A DNA stretch of 41,358 nt. It comes from Ruminococcus sp. (GTDB lineage: Bacteria > Bacillota > Clostridia > Oscillospirales > Ruminococcaceae). Of this stretch, positions 33,198 through 41,358 are shown piece by piece. A program made the translations under genes and the position numbers. The first letter of the stretch is position 1; the number at the start of each line of letters is the position of its first letter. The stretch covers positions 1-41,358 of the forward strand of contig JAUNJM010000011.1 in assembly GCA_030533265.1 (NCBI GenBank), given 5' to 3'. A model generated the notes under the pieces. That model was not told the DNA's origin and searched no databases. It worked only from the letters and a program-made list of their open reading frames with translations.

Positions 33198-34269
33198 TGA
33201 AACCTTAGATCTTACTCCAAAGGACGAGAGCAATTTCTTTGTCAGAGTATTAAAATATTTTGTACCGTTGAAGGGTGACGGAGCAGGCGAGATTCTCAGA
33301 AAGATTGTCTTTATTTCTGCTGTAGTTGTTTTCTGCGTGTCACTTGGTGAGCTTAACGATTTTTTACAGCCTTCTGAGGAAGACATGACTTATGTACAAA
33401 AAATGCAGGAGGATCTCCAGCCCGATTTTGATACTGTTCTGCCTGTGTCAAGCGGGACGGATGTTTCACCTGAGGACGAATCACCTGAGGCACAGTTGAA
33501 GGAAAGAGTAGTTCAGCCTTGGGCAAAAAAGCTTCTCAAGCGTAATTCTGATTCAGTCGGTTGGATAAGTATTCCTGACTGGACTGACAATAACGGAAAT
33601 CTGTATATAAACTATCCTGTTCTGCAGTATGTTTCAGATGATCCGAGTATCGGAAATGAGTATTATCTCAAGAAGAATATTGACAAGGAATATTACGAAT
33701 CAGGAAGCATTTATGCTGACTGTATGGTGCCTATTGACGAGGAAGGTCAGGCTGATAACATAACAATCTACGGACATCACATGAGGTCTTTGGGAACAGC
33801 TTTTACACATCTTGCTGAGTATAAGCAGGGAGTGGATTTCCTTAAAAAGCACCCTGTGATCGAGTTCAATACAATATTTGATAACAACGAAAAGTATGTA
33901 ATAATCGGCTGTTATATCGCAAACAAGGATGAAAGTCAGGATAACGGAAAGTTATTCGATTTCTGGCGATATCGTAACTTTGACGAGGATCATACATTTG
34001 AGAATTTTATAACAAATGTGAGAAAGTATTCATGGTATTCGAGTGAAGTTGAATGCGATGAGGACGATGATTATATAACGTTACAGATTTGTTCAAACGA
34101 GGTTGAAGGGCTCAGATGGGTAATCACTGCAAAGAGAATGGACGCAGATGACAACCTTGACCTGATTGTCAAATCTTATAAAGAGAAAGCCGATAAGGAT
34201 GTATATTTCCCTAAATGCTGGAGAGATGTATGGGGAAATACAAAGCAATATTTCGGCTGGGCTTATTAA
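33184..34269 (+). CDS. Class B-type sortase
   Basis: Membrane-bound transpeptidase that cuts surface proteins at a sorting motif and joins them to the cell wall. The 361 residues start with a cytoplasmic segment, one membrane helix (about 40-56) and an acidic linker rich in Pro, Glu and Ser (about 60-110). The sortase barrel has catalytic His198 in IYGHHM, Cys303 in TLQICSNE (class B enzymes usually have LSTC) and Arg311 in LRWVITAKR, spaced as in class B. The first ATG after GAGG at 33171 is used, so the gene overlaps cinA's end. No protein in this window carries an obvious sorting signal, so its substrates lie elsewhere. Confidence 0.88.
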   Translation: MSMANETLDLTPKDESNFFVRVLKYFVPLKGDGAGEILRKIVFISAVVVFCVSLGELNDFLQPSEEDMTYVQKMQEDLQPDFDTVLPVSSGTDVSPEDESPEAQLKERVVQPWAKKLLKRNSDSVGWISIPDWTDNNGNLYINYPVLQYVSDDPSIGNEYYLKKNIDKEYYESGSIYADCMVPIDEEGQADNITIYGHHMRSLGTAFTHLAEYKQGVDFLKKHPVIEFNTIFDNNEKYVIIGCYIANKDESQDNGKLFDFWRYRNFDEDHTFENFITNVRKYSWYSSEVECDEDDDYITLQICSNEVEGLRWVITAKRMDADDNLDLIVKSYKEKADKDVYFPKCWRDVWGNTKQYFGWAY

Positions 34270-34403
34270 TGCTGATTACATCATCTGATGTAAAATATAT
34301 ATTCATTCTGTGAAAGCTCTTACTTCACAGAGAGCCGTGTCAGTCATGGCAAGGCTATGGCAGACAGATTTTTCTGACTGCAGAAAGGGTAATGTGATAA
34401 AAA

Positions 34404-35429
34404 ATGAAGCAGAAGAAAATTGTAGAGGGAGCAAAGCGTAAAAGTCAAGCTTCTTCTATAAGAAAAATTGGATCAATGCTGGGTATGGGAATACTTTGTG
34501 TTTTTACAATCAGTGCAATCGGTGCAATGAGAGTAATCGGTGATGCTGATATTATACCTGCAGTGGAAACAGAATCTGCACAGACAAGCATCAGCGTAAA
34601 CGAATGGAAAAAAGCAAGCATTAACGAGTATGACTTTGCAAGCGAAGCTGTTAAAGTTACAACAAAGAAAAAAACTACTACTACAAAAAAGACAACTGTA
34701 ACTGAAAAGACTGCCCAAGAGGTTGCCCAACTGACAACAACACAGAAGCCTGTTACAACTACTGTTACTACTGCGAAAAAGACTGAAACTGCAAAGGTGC
34801 AGAAGGTTGCTGCTCAGACAATGTATGTCAAGGAAGCAGTAAATTTCAGAACCGGTGCGTCAAAGAAATGCGACGTTATAAAGGTTCTTGAGGCAGGCAA
34901 AAAGGTTACTGTCAACGGTAAAACCAATGATGGCTGGTACAGAGTAAAGGTGGACGGTGTTACAGGATACTGCATGACAGATTTTCTTACAAAAACTGCT
35001 CCTGCAAAGAAAACTACTGTTAAAGCATCTAAACCTGCTGTGACAAACAGTGCAACAATAAAATATACAGACGAAGAGTTTGAGATGATGTGTTATGTCA
35101 TTCAGAATGAGGTTGGTGGATGTTCTGATGCGAGTATAATAGCAGTGTCAAATGTTATTATCAACAGAGTAAAGTCATCAAGATTCCCTAACAGCCTTTC
35201 AGGAGTGCTTACTCAGGCAAACCAGTTCACAGCTATCAGCAATTACTACAATAAGGTCAATGCACCAACTCAGAAGGTAAGGGAATGTGTTAAAAGAGCA
35301 TTGAATGGTGAGGATAACAGTAACGGTGCAATGTTCTATTACGCTCCTAAGTATTGTGGTACATCTTCATGGTTTGAAAGCCTTGATTTCTGTATGGAGC
35401 TTGAGGGACAGAGATTCTTCAGATTTTAA
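34404..35429 (+). CDS. SleB/CwlJ-type cell-wall hydrolase with SH3 domain
   Basis: A 341-residue envelope enzyme: basic start, membrane anchor (about 22-45), a Thr/Lys-rich spacer (about 84-135), a bacterial SH3 domain (about 138-195, AVNFRTGASKKCDVIKVLEAGKK), and a C-terminal Hydrolase_2 domain (about 220-341). The likely catalytic Glu236 is in YVIQNEVGG, followed by SNVIINRVKSSRFPNS and the FYYAPKY segment. Relatives are cortex-lytic enzymes (SleB, CwlJ); a vegetative lytic role is also possible because of the SH3 domain. The ribosome site is odd: AAAGGG ends 14 bases before the ATG. Just after the anchor is a KASINEYD motif also found in the next gene's product. Confidence 0.88.
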   Translation: MKQKKIVEGAKRKSQASSIRKIGSMLGMGILCVFTISAIGAMRVIGDADIIPAVETESAQTSISVNEWKKASINEYDFASEAVKVTTKKKTTTTKKTTVTEKTAQEVAQLTTTQKPVTTTVTTAKKTETAKVQKVAAQTMYVKEAVNFRTGASKKCDVIKVLEAGKKVTVNGKTNDGWYRVKVDGVTGYCMTDFLTKTAPAKKTTVKASKPAVTNSATIKYTDEEFEMMCYVIQNEVGGCSDASIIAVSNVIINRVKSSRFPNSLSGVLTQANQFTAISNYYNKVNAPTQKVRECVKRALNGEDNSNGAMFYYAPKYCGTSSWFESLDFCMELEGQRFFRF

Positions 35430-35451
35430 AAATCAGTAAGTTAATATTTGC

Positions 35452-35496
35452 AAAAAAAGTCAAAGTAGTACAAAATTCTACCTTGACTTTTTTTAT
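35452..35496 (+). terminator. Terminator of the SleB-like gene
   Basis: A 17-base arm (35452-35468) pairs with 35478-35494 with one mismatch, ending in a T run. Its 3' arm contains the -35 box of the next gene. Confidence 0.85.
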
Positions 35497-35511
35497 TTTA
35501 TTTAGTAAAAT
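35483..35511 (+). promoter_or_regulatory. Sigma-A promoter of the SpoIID-like gene, embedded in a terminator
   Basis: TTGACT (35483-35488) in the terminator arm, 17-base spacer, TAAAAT (35506-35511). Confidence 0.5.
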
Positions 35512-35546
35512 TAATGTATTGTATATGTTGAAAAAGAGGAATATTA

Positions 35547-36806
35547 ATGAGGATAAAATCGAAAAAGCTTGTACTTGTCTGCTCCTCGATGGTAACGGTT
35601 GCGTTGTTGGCAGTTGTAGGTATTACGGCTCTGGGAAAGAACGAGGATATCGGAGAATGTGTGACATCTTCAGTGACCGACAGTGTTGAGTATGAAATTA
35701 CACATTTCAGAAAAGCATCGCTCAGTGAATATGACATGTTACCCGATGCACAAAGGCTTGTTACAAAGCAGGCAAAGACTAAAAAAGCTGAAATCAAAAG
35801 CTTTTCTGTCGGCATACCTGATGATCAGACGGTAGTTTATGAGTGCGAACCCGATCCGCTTGAATTTTACGAAACAAGGGATATTTCAGACGAGTTTTAT
35901 ACCGTGTATGATGAAAATGCAGAAGAGAATGTTACGCTTGATGCCTTTGATCTCGTTTGCAGAATAGTCAACAATGAGATCGGTGATAGCTGGAATAATG
36001 AGGCGATAAAGGCTCAGGCGGTTGCAGCGTATAATTATGTACGCTTCAATGACGAAATCGGCAATACAGCGTCAGTCGGACTGAAATCGGGATACTCTGC
36101 GATAATCGAGGATTGCGTAAGAGCTGTAAGCGGTCAGGCCTTATATTGCAATGGCGAGATAATCAATGCGGTATACTCGGCCTCGACGGCAGGCTTTACG
36201 ACCAATAGTGCTGACGTCTGGGGAACAGGGTTTATCTATCTGAGAGCAGTAGTAAGCCCGTTTGATGAAAATGATCCTTATTATGGGATTGAAACAGTGC
36301 TGACAAAGGAACAGGTAAAGTCGGTTATTGAGTCACAGACGGATATTAAGCTTTCTGATAATGTGCAGGAATGGTTTGGTATTGAGTCGGTCTATAGCAG
36401 AAAGTATATTGCCGATATGACTATTGACGGTTATACCAACTGCAGAATCAACGGTAAATACAGCAGGATTACAGGCAGAATGATTCAAAATCTGTTCGGC
36501 TTAAAAAACAGTGCTTTTGATATTAGATATGAAGATGGTAGCTTTGTTTTCACAACTTACGGCTGGGGACACGGAGTCGGGATGTCACAGTGGGGAGCAA
36601 AGCTTTATGCAGAAGCGGGATACACATATGACCAGATTCTGAGGCACTATTATCTTGAAACGGTGCTGAGCTTATCTTCAGTCAATGAAAGGGCTGTGGA
36701 AAGAGGAAAAACTCCACAGACCGAGGAAAATACGGATGTTTCTTCTTTGCAGGAGAGTAAAACCGACAGCGTTTCTGAAATTTCAGATAGCAGTCTTGAA
36801 GAATAA
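35547..36806 (+). CDS. SpoIID/LytB-domain cell-wall enzyme
   Basis: A 419-residue protein related to SpoIID, the lytic transglycosylase that works with SpoIIP and SpoIIM during engulfment. It has one N-terminal membrane helix (about 8-30), a linker with KASLSEYD (56-63), and the SpoIID domain (about 130-380): [23 protein letters not shown] with the likely catalytic Glu144, [10 protein letters not shown], and the C-terminal signature [13 protein letters not shown] (339-351). After about residue 385 a Ser/Glu/Thr-rich disordered tail is present. Canonical SpoIID is nearer 340 residues and sits beside other sporulation genes; this one lies between a SleB-like enzyme and a zinc-ribbon gene, so a paralogue with a vegetative role is possible. 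Confidence 0.88.
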   Translation: MRIKSKKLVLVCSSMVTVALLAVVGITALGKNEDIGECVTSSVTDSVEYEITHFRKASLSEYDMLPDAQRLVTKQAKTKKAEIKSFSVGIPDDQTVVYECEPDPLEFYETRDISDEFYTVYDENAEENVTLDAFDLVCRIVNNEIGDSWNNEAIKAQAVAAYNYVRFNDEIGNTASVGLKSGYSAIIEDCVRAVSGQALYCNGEIINAVYSASTAGFTTNSADVWGTGFIYLRAVVSPFDENDPYYGIETVLTKEQVKSVIESQTDIKLSDNVQEWFGIESVYSRKYIADMTIDGYTNCRINGKYSRITGRMIQNLFGLKNSAFDIRYEDGSFVFTTYGWGHGVGMSQWGAKLYAEAGYTYDQILRHYYLETVLSLSSVNERAVERGKTPQTEENTDVSSLQESKTDSVSEISDSSLEE

Positions 36807-36821
36807 ACAGGAGGATTAATT

Positions 36822-37364
36822 ATGGATATTATCAACAAAATAACTAAGAAAATTTCATCGGGAGTAGAAACGGTATCAAAAACTGCGAATGATGCCATTG
36901 AAACGACAAAGCTGAAAAACATGATAAACAAAACACAGTCGGAAATCAATGTAAAGTATGCTGAGATAGGTCGCATTGTTAAGCAGGAGCTTGAGGAGAG
37001 CATCAATAATGAGGATATAAAGCGAATTTGCAGTGAGATTGATCAACTGCTTGAGTTGATAAGTGAAAACAACGATAAAATCAATGCTATCAAGGGTGTA
37101 AAGATTTGCCCTGAGTGTGGAGCAAAGCTTGCTGATGATGACGCTTTTTGCCCTGACTGTGGTAAAAAACAGCCTGAAAAAGAGCAGGCGGAGAATTCTC
37201 AGCCACAAGCAACTGCTGAGGAGAATGCCGAACAGGCTGAAAGCATTGTTGAGGAAATGGAAAAGCCTGTGATTGAAAGTGGTGTGATAAGCTGTTCGGA
37301 ATGTGGAGCAATGTGTGATAGCGACACAAAATTCTGTCCACAGTGTGGAACAAAAATCGGATAG
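36822..37364 (+). CDS. Coiled-coil protein with two zinc ribbons
   Basis: A 180-residue soluble protein without a known family. Residues 1-90 form an amphipathic, coiled-coil-like helix; then comes a first zinc ribbon CPECG-N13-CPDCG (about 98-120), an acidic Gln/Glu-rich linker, and a second ribbon CSECG-N13-CPQCG at the C-terminus. Proteins with this plan are common in Clostridia and are thought to be adaptors. AGGAGG lies 7 bases before the ATG. The SpoIID gene ends 15 bases upstream and maf starts 4 bases downstream, so all three should share a transcript. Confidence 0.85.
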   Translation: MDIINKITKKISSGVETVSKTANDAIETTKLKNMINKTQSEINVKYAEIGRIVKQELEESINNEDIKRICSEIDQLLELISENNDKINAIKGVKICPECGAKLADDDAFCPDCGKKQPEKEQAENSQPQATAEENAEQAESIVEEMEKPVIESGVISCSECGAMCDSDTKFCPQCGTKIG

Positions 37365-37368
37365 AATT

Positions 37369-37959
37369 ATGTTTAACATGAATGAAAATTTTGACTGTGA
37401 GATAATTCTTGCCTCGCAGTCACCAAGACGTAAAGAGCTTTTGTCGCTGATATTTGACAAGTTCAGCATTGTGCCTGCAAAGAGAGAGGAGATCATCGAC
37501 AAAAGCTTAACAACTCAGCTTGTACCGCAAAGCCTTGCGTATCAGAAATGCAGGGAGATTGCACTTGATAACCCTGATGCATTGGTCATAGGGTGCGATA
37601 CAGCTGTTATTCTCGGTGATGAGATTATAGGAAAGCCCAAGGACAGCGATGACGCTTTTGCAATCCTCAGAAGTCTTTCGGGTAATACGCATCAGGTGAT
37701 AAGCGGTACAGCGATTTATTATAAGGGTGAGTATACTTCGTTTTGCAACGTTACCGACGTTACGTTCAGGGAGTTTTCGGACGATTTCATAAGAGAGTAT
37801 ATCAATACAGGAGAGCCGTTTGACAAGGCAGGAGCTTATGGCATACAGGGCAAAGGCTCACTGCTCGTCGAGAAGATAAACGGCGATTATTTCAACGTCG
37901 TCGGACTTCCTGTTTCAGAGCTTGCACACAGGTTGCAGTGCCTTTATCAGTCGAAATAA
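37369..37959 (+). CDS. maf: Maf-family nucleotide pyrophosphatase
   Basis: House-cleaning enzyme of the Maf family that hydrolyses dTTP, UTP or modified pyrimidine triphosphates to monophosphates. In 196 residues the family signature appears at once (ILASQSPRRKELL), then GCDTAVILGDEIIGKP with the catalytic Asp, and DKAGAYGIQGKGSLLVEKINGDYFNVVGLPV. I use ATG 37369 because a longer upstream reading would overlap the zinc-ribbon gene; an ATG at 37378 is an alternative, and neither has a good ribosome site, suggesting coupling to the gene ahead. The last 13 bases overlap tail-to-tail with the minus-strand DUF421 gene. Confidence 0.94.
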   Translation: MFNMNENFDCEIILASQSPRRKELLSLIFDKFSIVPAKREEIIDKSLTTQLVPQSLAYQKCREIALDNPDALVIGCDTAVILGDEIIGKPKDSDDAFAILRSLSGNTHQVISGTAIYYKGEYTSFCNVTDVTFREFSDDFIREYINTGEPFDKAGAYGIQGKGSLLVEKINGDYFNVVGLPVSELAHRLQCLYQSK

Positions 37960-38657
37960 TTCTTGAGATTCTTTTGTTCGTTCTGAGGGTAAATAGTCAG
38001 GTTGTTATTGCTGTCAACAATGCCGAGAAAAATATCAGAGGGTGATTTATAGCCCTGTTTACGCATTTCGTTGGTCAGCCATTTGATGTCATTACCTGTA
38101 TATTTCAGATTCCCTTCCATGACGACGCCGTCAAGAACAACGTTTACCGAGAGTCTTTCGTCCTCTTTTTTCTGTCCCAGGTCTTTAAGAGTAACCGGTT
38201 TTTCTACAGCCTTTGGCATAAATGATATTTTACCGTTGTTTTCAAGTATAGCGTATAATATCTGAGATATATCAAAATAACCCGAATTTCTTGCCCGTGT
38301 AAGCAGATCAGCAGTATCAAGTTTTGCGGTTTTAAGATTTTCGGGATATATTTTGCCGTTTTCAATCAGGAGCAGTGGGGTACCGGCAAAGAATCGCCTT
38401 GCCTTGATTGATTTGACTGCAACAAGCGACAGTGTGAACCCTGTGATTCCGTAAATAAACATAGCTAAACCTGTGCTGATCACTTCGCTCCATTTATCCG
38501 AAATAGCAAGTTCGGCTGCGATTGAGCCGATAGTTATTCCGTTGATATAGTCAAACACATTAAGCTCAGAAATCTGTTTGTTTCCGAGAAGCTTTGACAT
38601 GAGAAACATGATGACAATAGAGCATGAGGTTGTAAGAAATGTTCTTATTATTATCAT
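37947..38657 (-). CDS. Second DUF421 (YetF-like) membrane protein
   Basis: A 236-residue DUF421 protein: three N-terminal helices (after MIIIRTFLTTSCSIVIMFLMSKLL), then the cytoplasmic double domain (LLIENGKIYPENLKTAKLD, LLTRARNSGYFDISQILYAILENNGKISFMPK, LDGVVMEGNLKYTGNDIKWL). It is diverged from the first copy at 23742: the typical MGKRQLGELQPSE word reads LGNKQISELNVFD here, closer to the YetF/YdfS branch. It has no DUF4363 partner. AAAGAGG precedes the ATG. It converges on and overlaps maf. Confidence 0.9.
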   Translation of the reverse strand: MIIIRTFLTTSCSIVIMFLMSKLLGNKQISELNVFDYINGITIGSIAAELAISDKWSEVISTGLAMFIYGITGFTLSLVAVKSIKARRFFAGTPLLLIENGKIYPENLKTAKLDTADLLTRARNSGYFDISQILYAILENNGKISFMPKAVEKPVTLKDLGQKKEDERLSVNVVLDGVVMEGNLKYTGNDIKWLTNEMRKQGYKSPSDIFLGIVDSNNNLTIYPQNEQKNLKNYFD

Positions 38658-38707
38658 AATGATACCTCTTTTCTTTTTTATTATGTTGTGTACGATAGAA
38701 TGAAATA

Positions 38708-38736
38708 TTCACAAACACAGATAATCGGAATATAAT
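38708..38736 (+). promoter_or_regulatory. Orphan sigma-A-like promoter
   Basis: TTCACA (38708-38713), 17-base spacer, TATAAT (38731-38736), pointing into a 110-base gap before the guaB terminator. No annotated gene follows; see the tiny frame at 38766. Confidence 0.5.
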
Positions 38737-38765
38737 AAAAGAGTCGATAAGAAAAGAGAAACAGG

Positions 38766-38840
38766 GTGGCGGATTGTTATGGACAAAGACTGAATTACGT
38801 TGCAGTTTCGATAGAGAAATACGATGATTTTATAGTCTGA
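38766..38840 (+). CDS. Possible 24-residue small protein
   Basis: A GTG-initiated frame of 24 codons starting MADCYGQRLNYV lies 30 bases after an orphan promoter and just before a hairpin at 38850-38883. The ribosome site (AAGAG, 7 bases upstream) is weak. It may be a small protein, or the transcript may act as RNA. No homologue is known to me. Confidence 0.25.
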   Translation: MADCYGQRLNYVAVSIEKYDDFIV

Positions 38841-38846
38841 TTATAC

Positions 38847-38884
38847 AAAAAAGGCAATCTTACATAAGCGTAAGATTGCCTTTG
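38847..38884 (-). terminator. Terminator of guaB
   Basis: A 14-base-pair perfect stem (38850-38863 with 38870-38883), followed by TTTTTTG on the minus strand. It may also stop plus-strand transcripts, though that side has fewer Ts. Confidence 0.85.
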
Positions 38885-38897
38885 ATATTTTATAAAA

Positions 38898-40547
<1,650 letters not shown>

Positions 40548-40636
40548 TCAAGTGTTGTCAATGAATACAAAACAAGTTCAGATAATTGCCCAAATCGGCT
40601 ATGGAACACGCATGGAAATTTCGTTCAGATATTTAA

Positions 40637-40665
40637 TTGACAAGTCTGAAAATCGGGGATAGAAT
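40637..40665 (+). promoter_or_regulatory. Sigma-A promoter toward the right-edge gene
   Basis: TTGACA (40637-40642), 17-base spacer, TAGAAT (40660-40665). The transcript would have a leader of about 125 bases. The region 40482-40796 otherwise holds only short unconvincing frames. Confidence 0.5.
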
Positions 40666-40796
40666 TTTATACAGAGGGGGGAATACTCTAAAGATTTTGC
40701 TTATATTTTTGCTTGTCGGGACTGTCGGGAAATTCAGCACAAATATACAGAATCTTTTGAGTACGAAATATTGTACAATAGATAAGGAGCATTGAT

Positions 40797-41358
40797 TTGA
40801 ATATAATCGTAAGCGATGATAGCTATAAGGTTTACAACGATAGGGTTTTTTTAGGATACATGGGTGAAACCAACAGCCGTACCATACAGATGTTTTTCCC
40901 GGCGATCTGGGGTATAAGTGATTACAGGCTGAGATTTGAATATTCTGACGGGGTTATTTATGAAATCCCTGTCACAATAGGAGAAGTTACGATAAACGGT
41001 TCACTTCTCAGGGAAGTCGGTGAGATAAAATGCCAATGGATTGCAGTCAAGCCTGCGGGTGACAGCTATGAAGTCGTAGCGAAGTCGAACATTTTCAAGG
41101 GTATCATAAAGCCGAGTCTTTCAGACGATGTTGCACCGATTCCTACTTATGAGCAGTCAAAGACTGTGCTTGAAAATGTTCTCGAAGCAGACTCACAGCT
41201 TTCTGAAAAGTTATCATCAGCACAGCAGGCTAAGGATGATGCAATTTCAGCAAAGGAAACAGCACAACAGCTTGCAGAAAGCATAAGCAACGACAAGACG
41301 ATAATTTCGGCAAACGTCGAATCAGCATCACAGGTGCTTGCTGAGGCAAATGACATTG
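40797..41358 (+). CDS. Phage tail/baseplate-like protein, 3' end outside window
   Basis: An open frame starting with TTG at 40797, 7 bases after AAGGAG (40784-40789), runs without a stop to the edge (187 codons). Residues 1-115 look like a compact beta-rich domain (VFLGYMGETNSRTIQMFFP, LRFEYSDGVIYEIPVTIGE, KCQWIAVKPAGDSYEVVAKSN). From about 125 on there is a Ser/Ala/Gln/Glu-rich helix that could be a trimeric coiled coil. This plan recalls the N-terminal domain of phage tail-fibre or BppU-like baseplate proteins in Firmicutes; the match is by pattern only. If right, a prophage or tail-like element may begin beyond the window. Confidence 0.6.
   Translation, partial: MNIIVSDDSYKVYNDRVFLGYMGETNSRTIQMFFPAIWGISDYRLRFEYSDGVIYEIPVTIGEVTINGSLLREVGEIKCQWIAVKPAGDSYEVVAKSNIFKGIIKPSLSDDVAPIPTYEQSKTVLENVLEADSQLSEKLSSAQQAKDDAISAKETAQQLAESISNDKTIISANVESASQVLAEANDI

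Noticed and set aside
34301..34395. c-di-GMP or c-di-AMP riboswitch before the SleB-like gene
   Set aside because: The conserved core words of GEMM and ydaO motifs are absent; only simple hairpins are seen.
40697..40795. 32-codon TTG frame overlapping the start of the right-edge gene
   Set aside because: Ribosome site too far (about 14 bases), low-information sequence, and better explained as leader DNA.

Overview
The window looks like a chromosomal segment of a spore-forming, low-GC Clostridia bacterium, probably a Ruminococcus-like Oscillospiraceae (gut-type Firmicute). Evidence: AT-rich intergenic DNA, sigma-A promoters close to TTGACA-17-TATAAT, strong AGGAGG-type ribosome sites, T-tailed hairpin terminators after most units, and many spore genes (gerKA/KB/KC, ypeB, a SpoIIQ-like M23 protein, a SleB/CwlJ-type hydrolase, a SpoIID-like protein). 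The genus is inference. No rRNA, tRNA, insertion sequence or CRISPR array was recognised.

Layout. 1-4600: RNase Y, a sodium:alanine/glycine symporter, a small acidic membrane protein and rsmE. 4600-10160: a candidate structured RNA with its own terminator, then an operon of a small membrane protein, a polyprenyl-phosphate-type GT2 glycosyltransferase and a YfhO-family membrane protein, followed by a membrane zinc-ribbon protein. 10190-16220: Ca2+ P-type ATPase, a stand-alone Enzyme I N-terminal fragment, a coiled-coil membrane protein, a DUF4358-like lipoprotein and a SpoIIQ-like M23 protein. 16440-19830: a secreted SH3/glucosaminidase/FN3 cell-wall enzyme with six FN3 repeats. 19830-24790: gerKA-gerKB-gerKC (minus), divergent from a DUF421-DUF4363 pair. 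24800-32215: MBL/beta-CASP nuclease, uridine-kinase-like gene, ypeB-rubrerythrin (minus) and the divergent cysteine desulfurase-thiI pair. 32480-38660: cinA C-domain, class B sortase, SleB-like hydrolase, SpoIID-like protein, zinc-ribbon protein, maf, and a second DUF421 gene (minus). 38700-41358: a possible tiny transcription unit, guaB (minus), and the start of a gene resembling a phage structural or tail protein that runs off the window.

How it fits together. Two themes recur. One is envelope and spore biology: peptidoglycan hydrolases, sortase, SpoIID and SpoIIQ-like proteins, germinant receptor, YpeB, and lipid-linked glycosylation by GT2 plus YfhO. The other is RNA and tRNA metabolism plus housekeeping: rny, rsmE, the beta-CASP nuclease, cysteine desulfurase-thiI for 4-thiouridine, maf and guaB. 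I did not find one unmistakable new multi-gene system. The best leads are the unassigned RNA at 4733-4900, a GerC-type protein that lacks its lipobox cysteine, the Enzyme I fragment, a TGTACA operator cluster between ypeB and the desulfurase, an N-terminal motif shared by two adjacent cell-wall enzymes, and the phage-like gene at the right edge.
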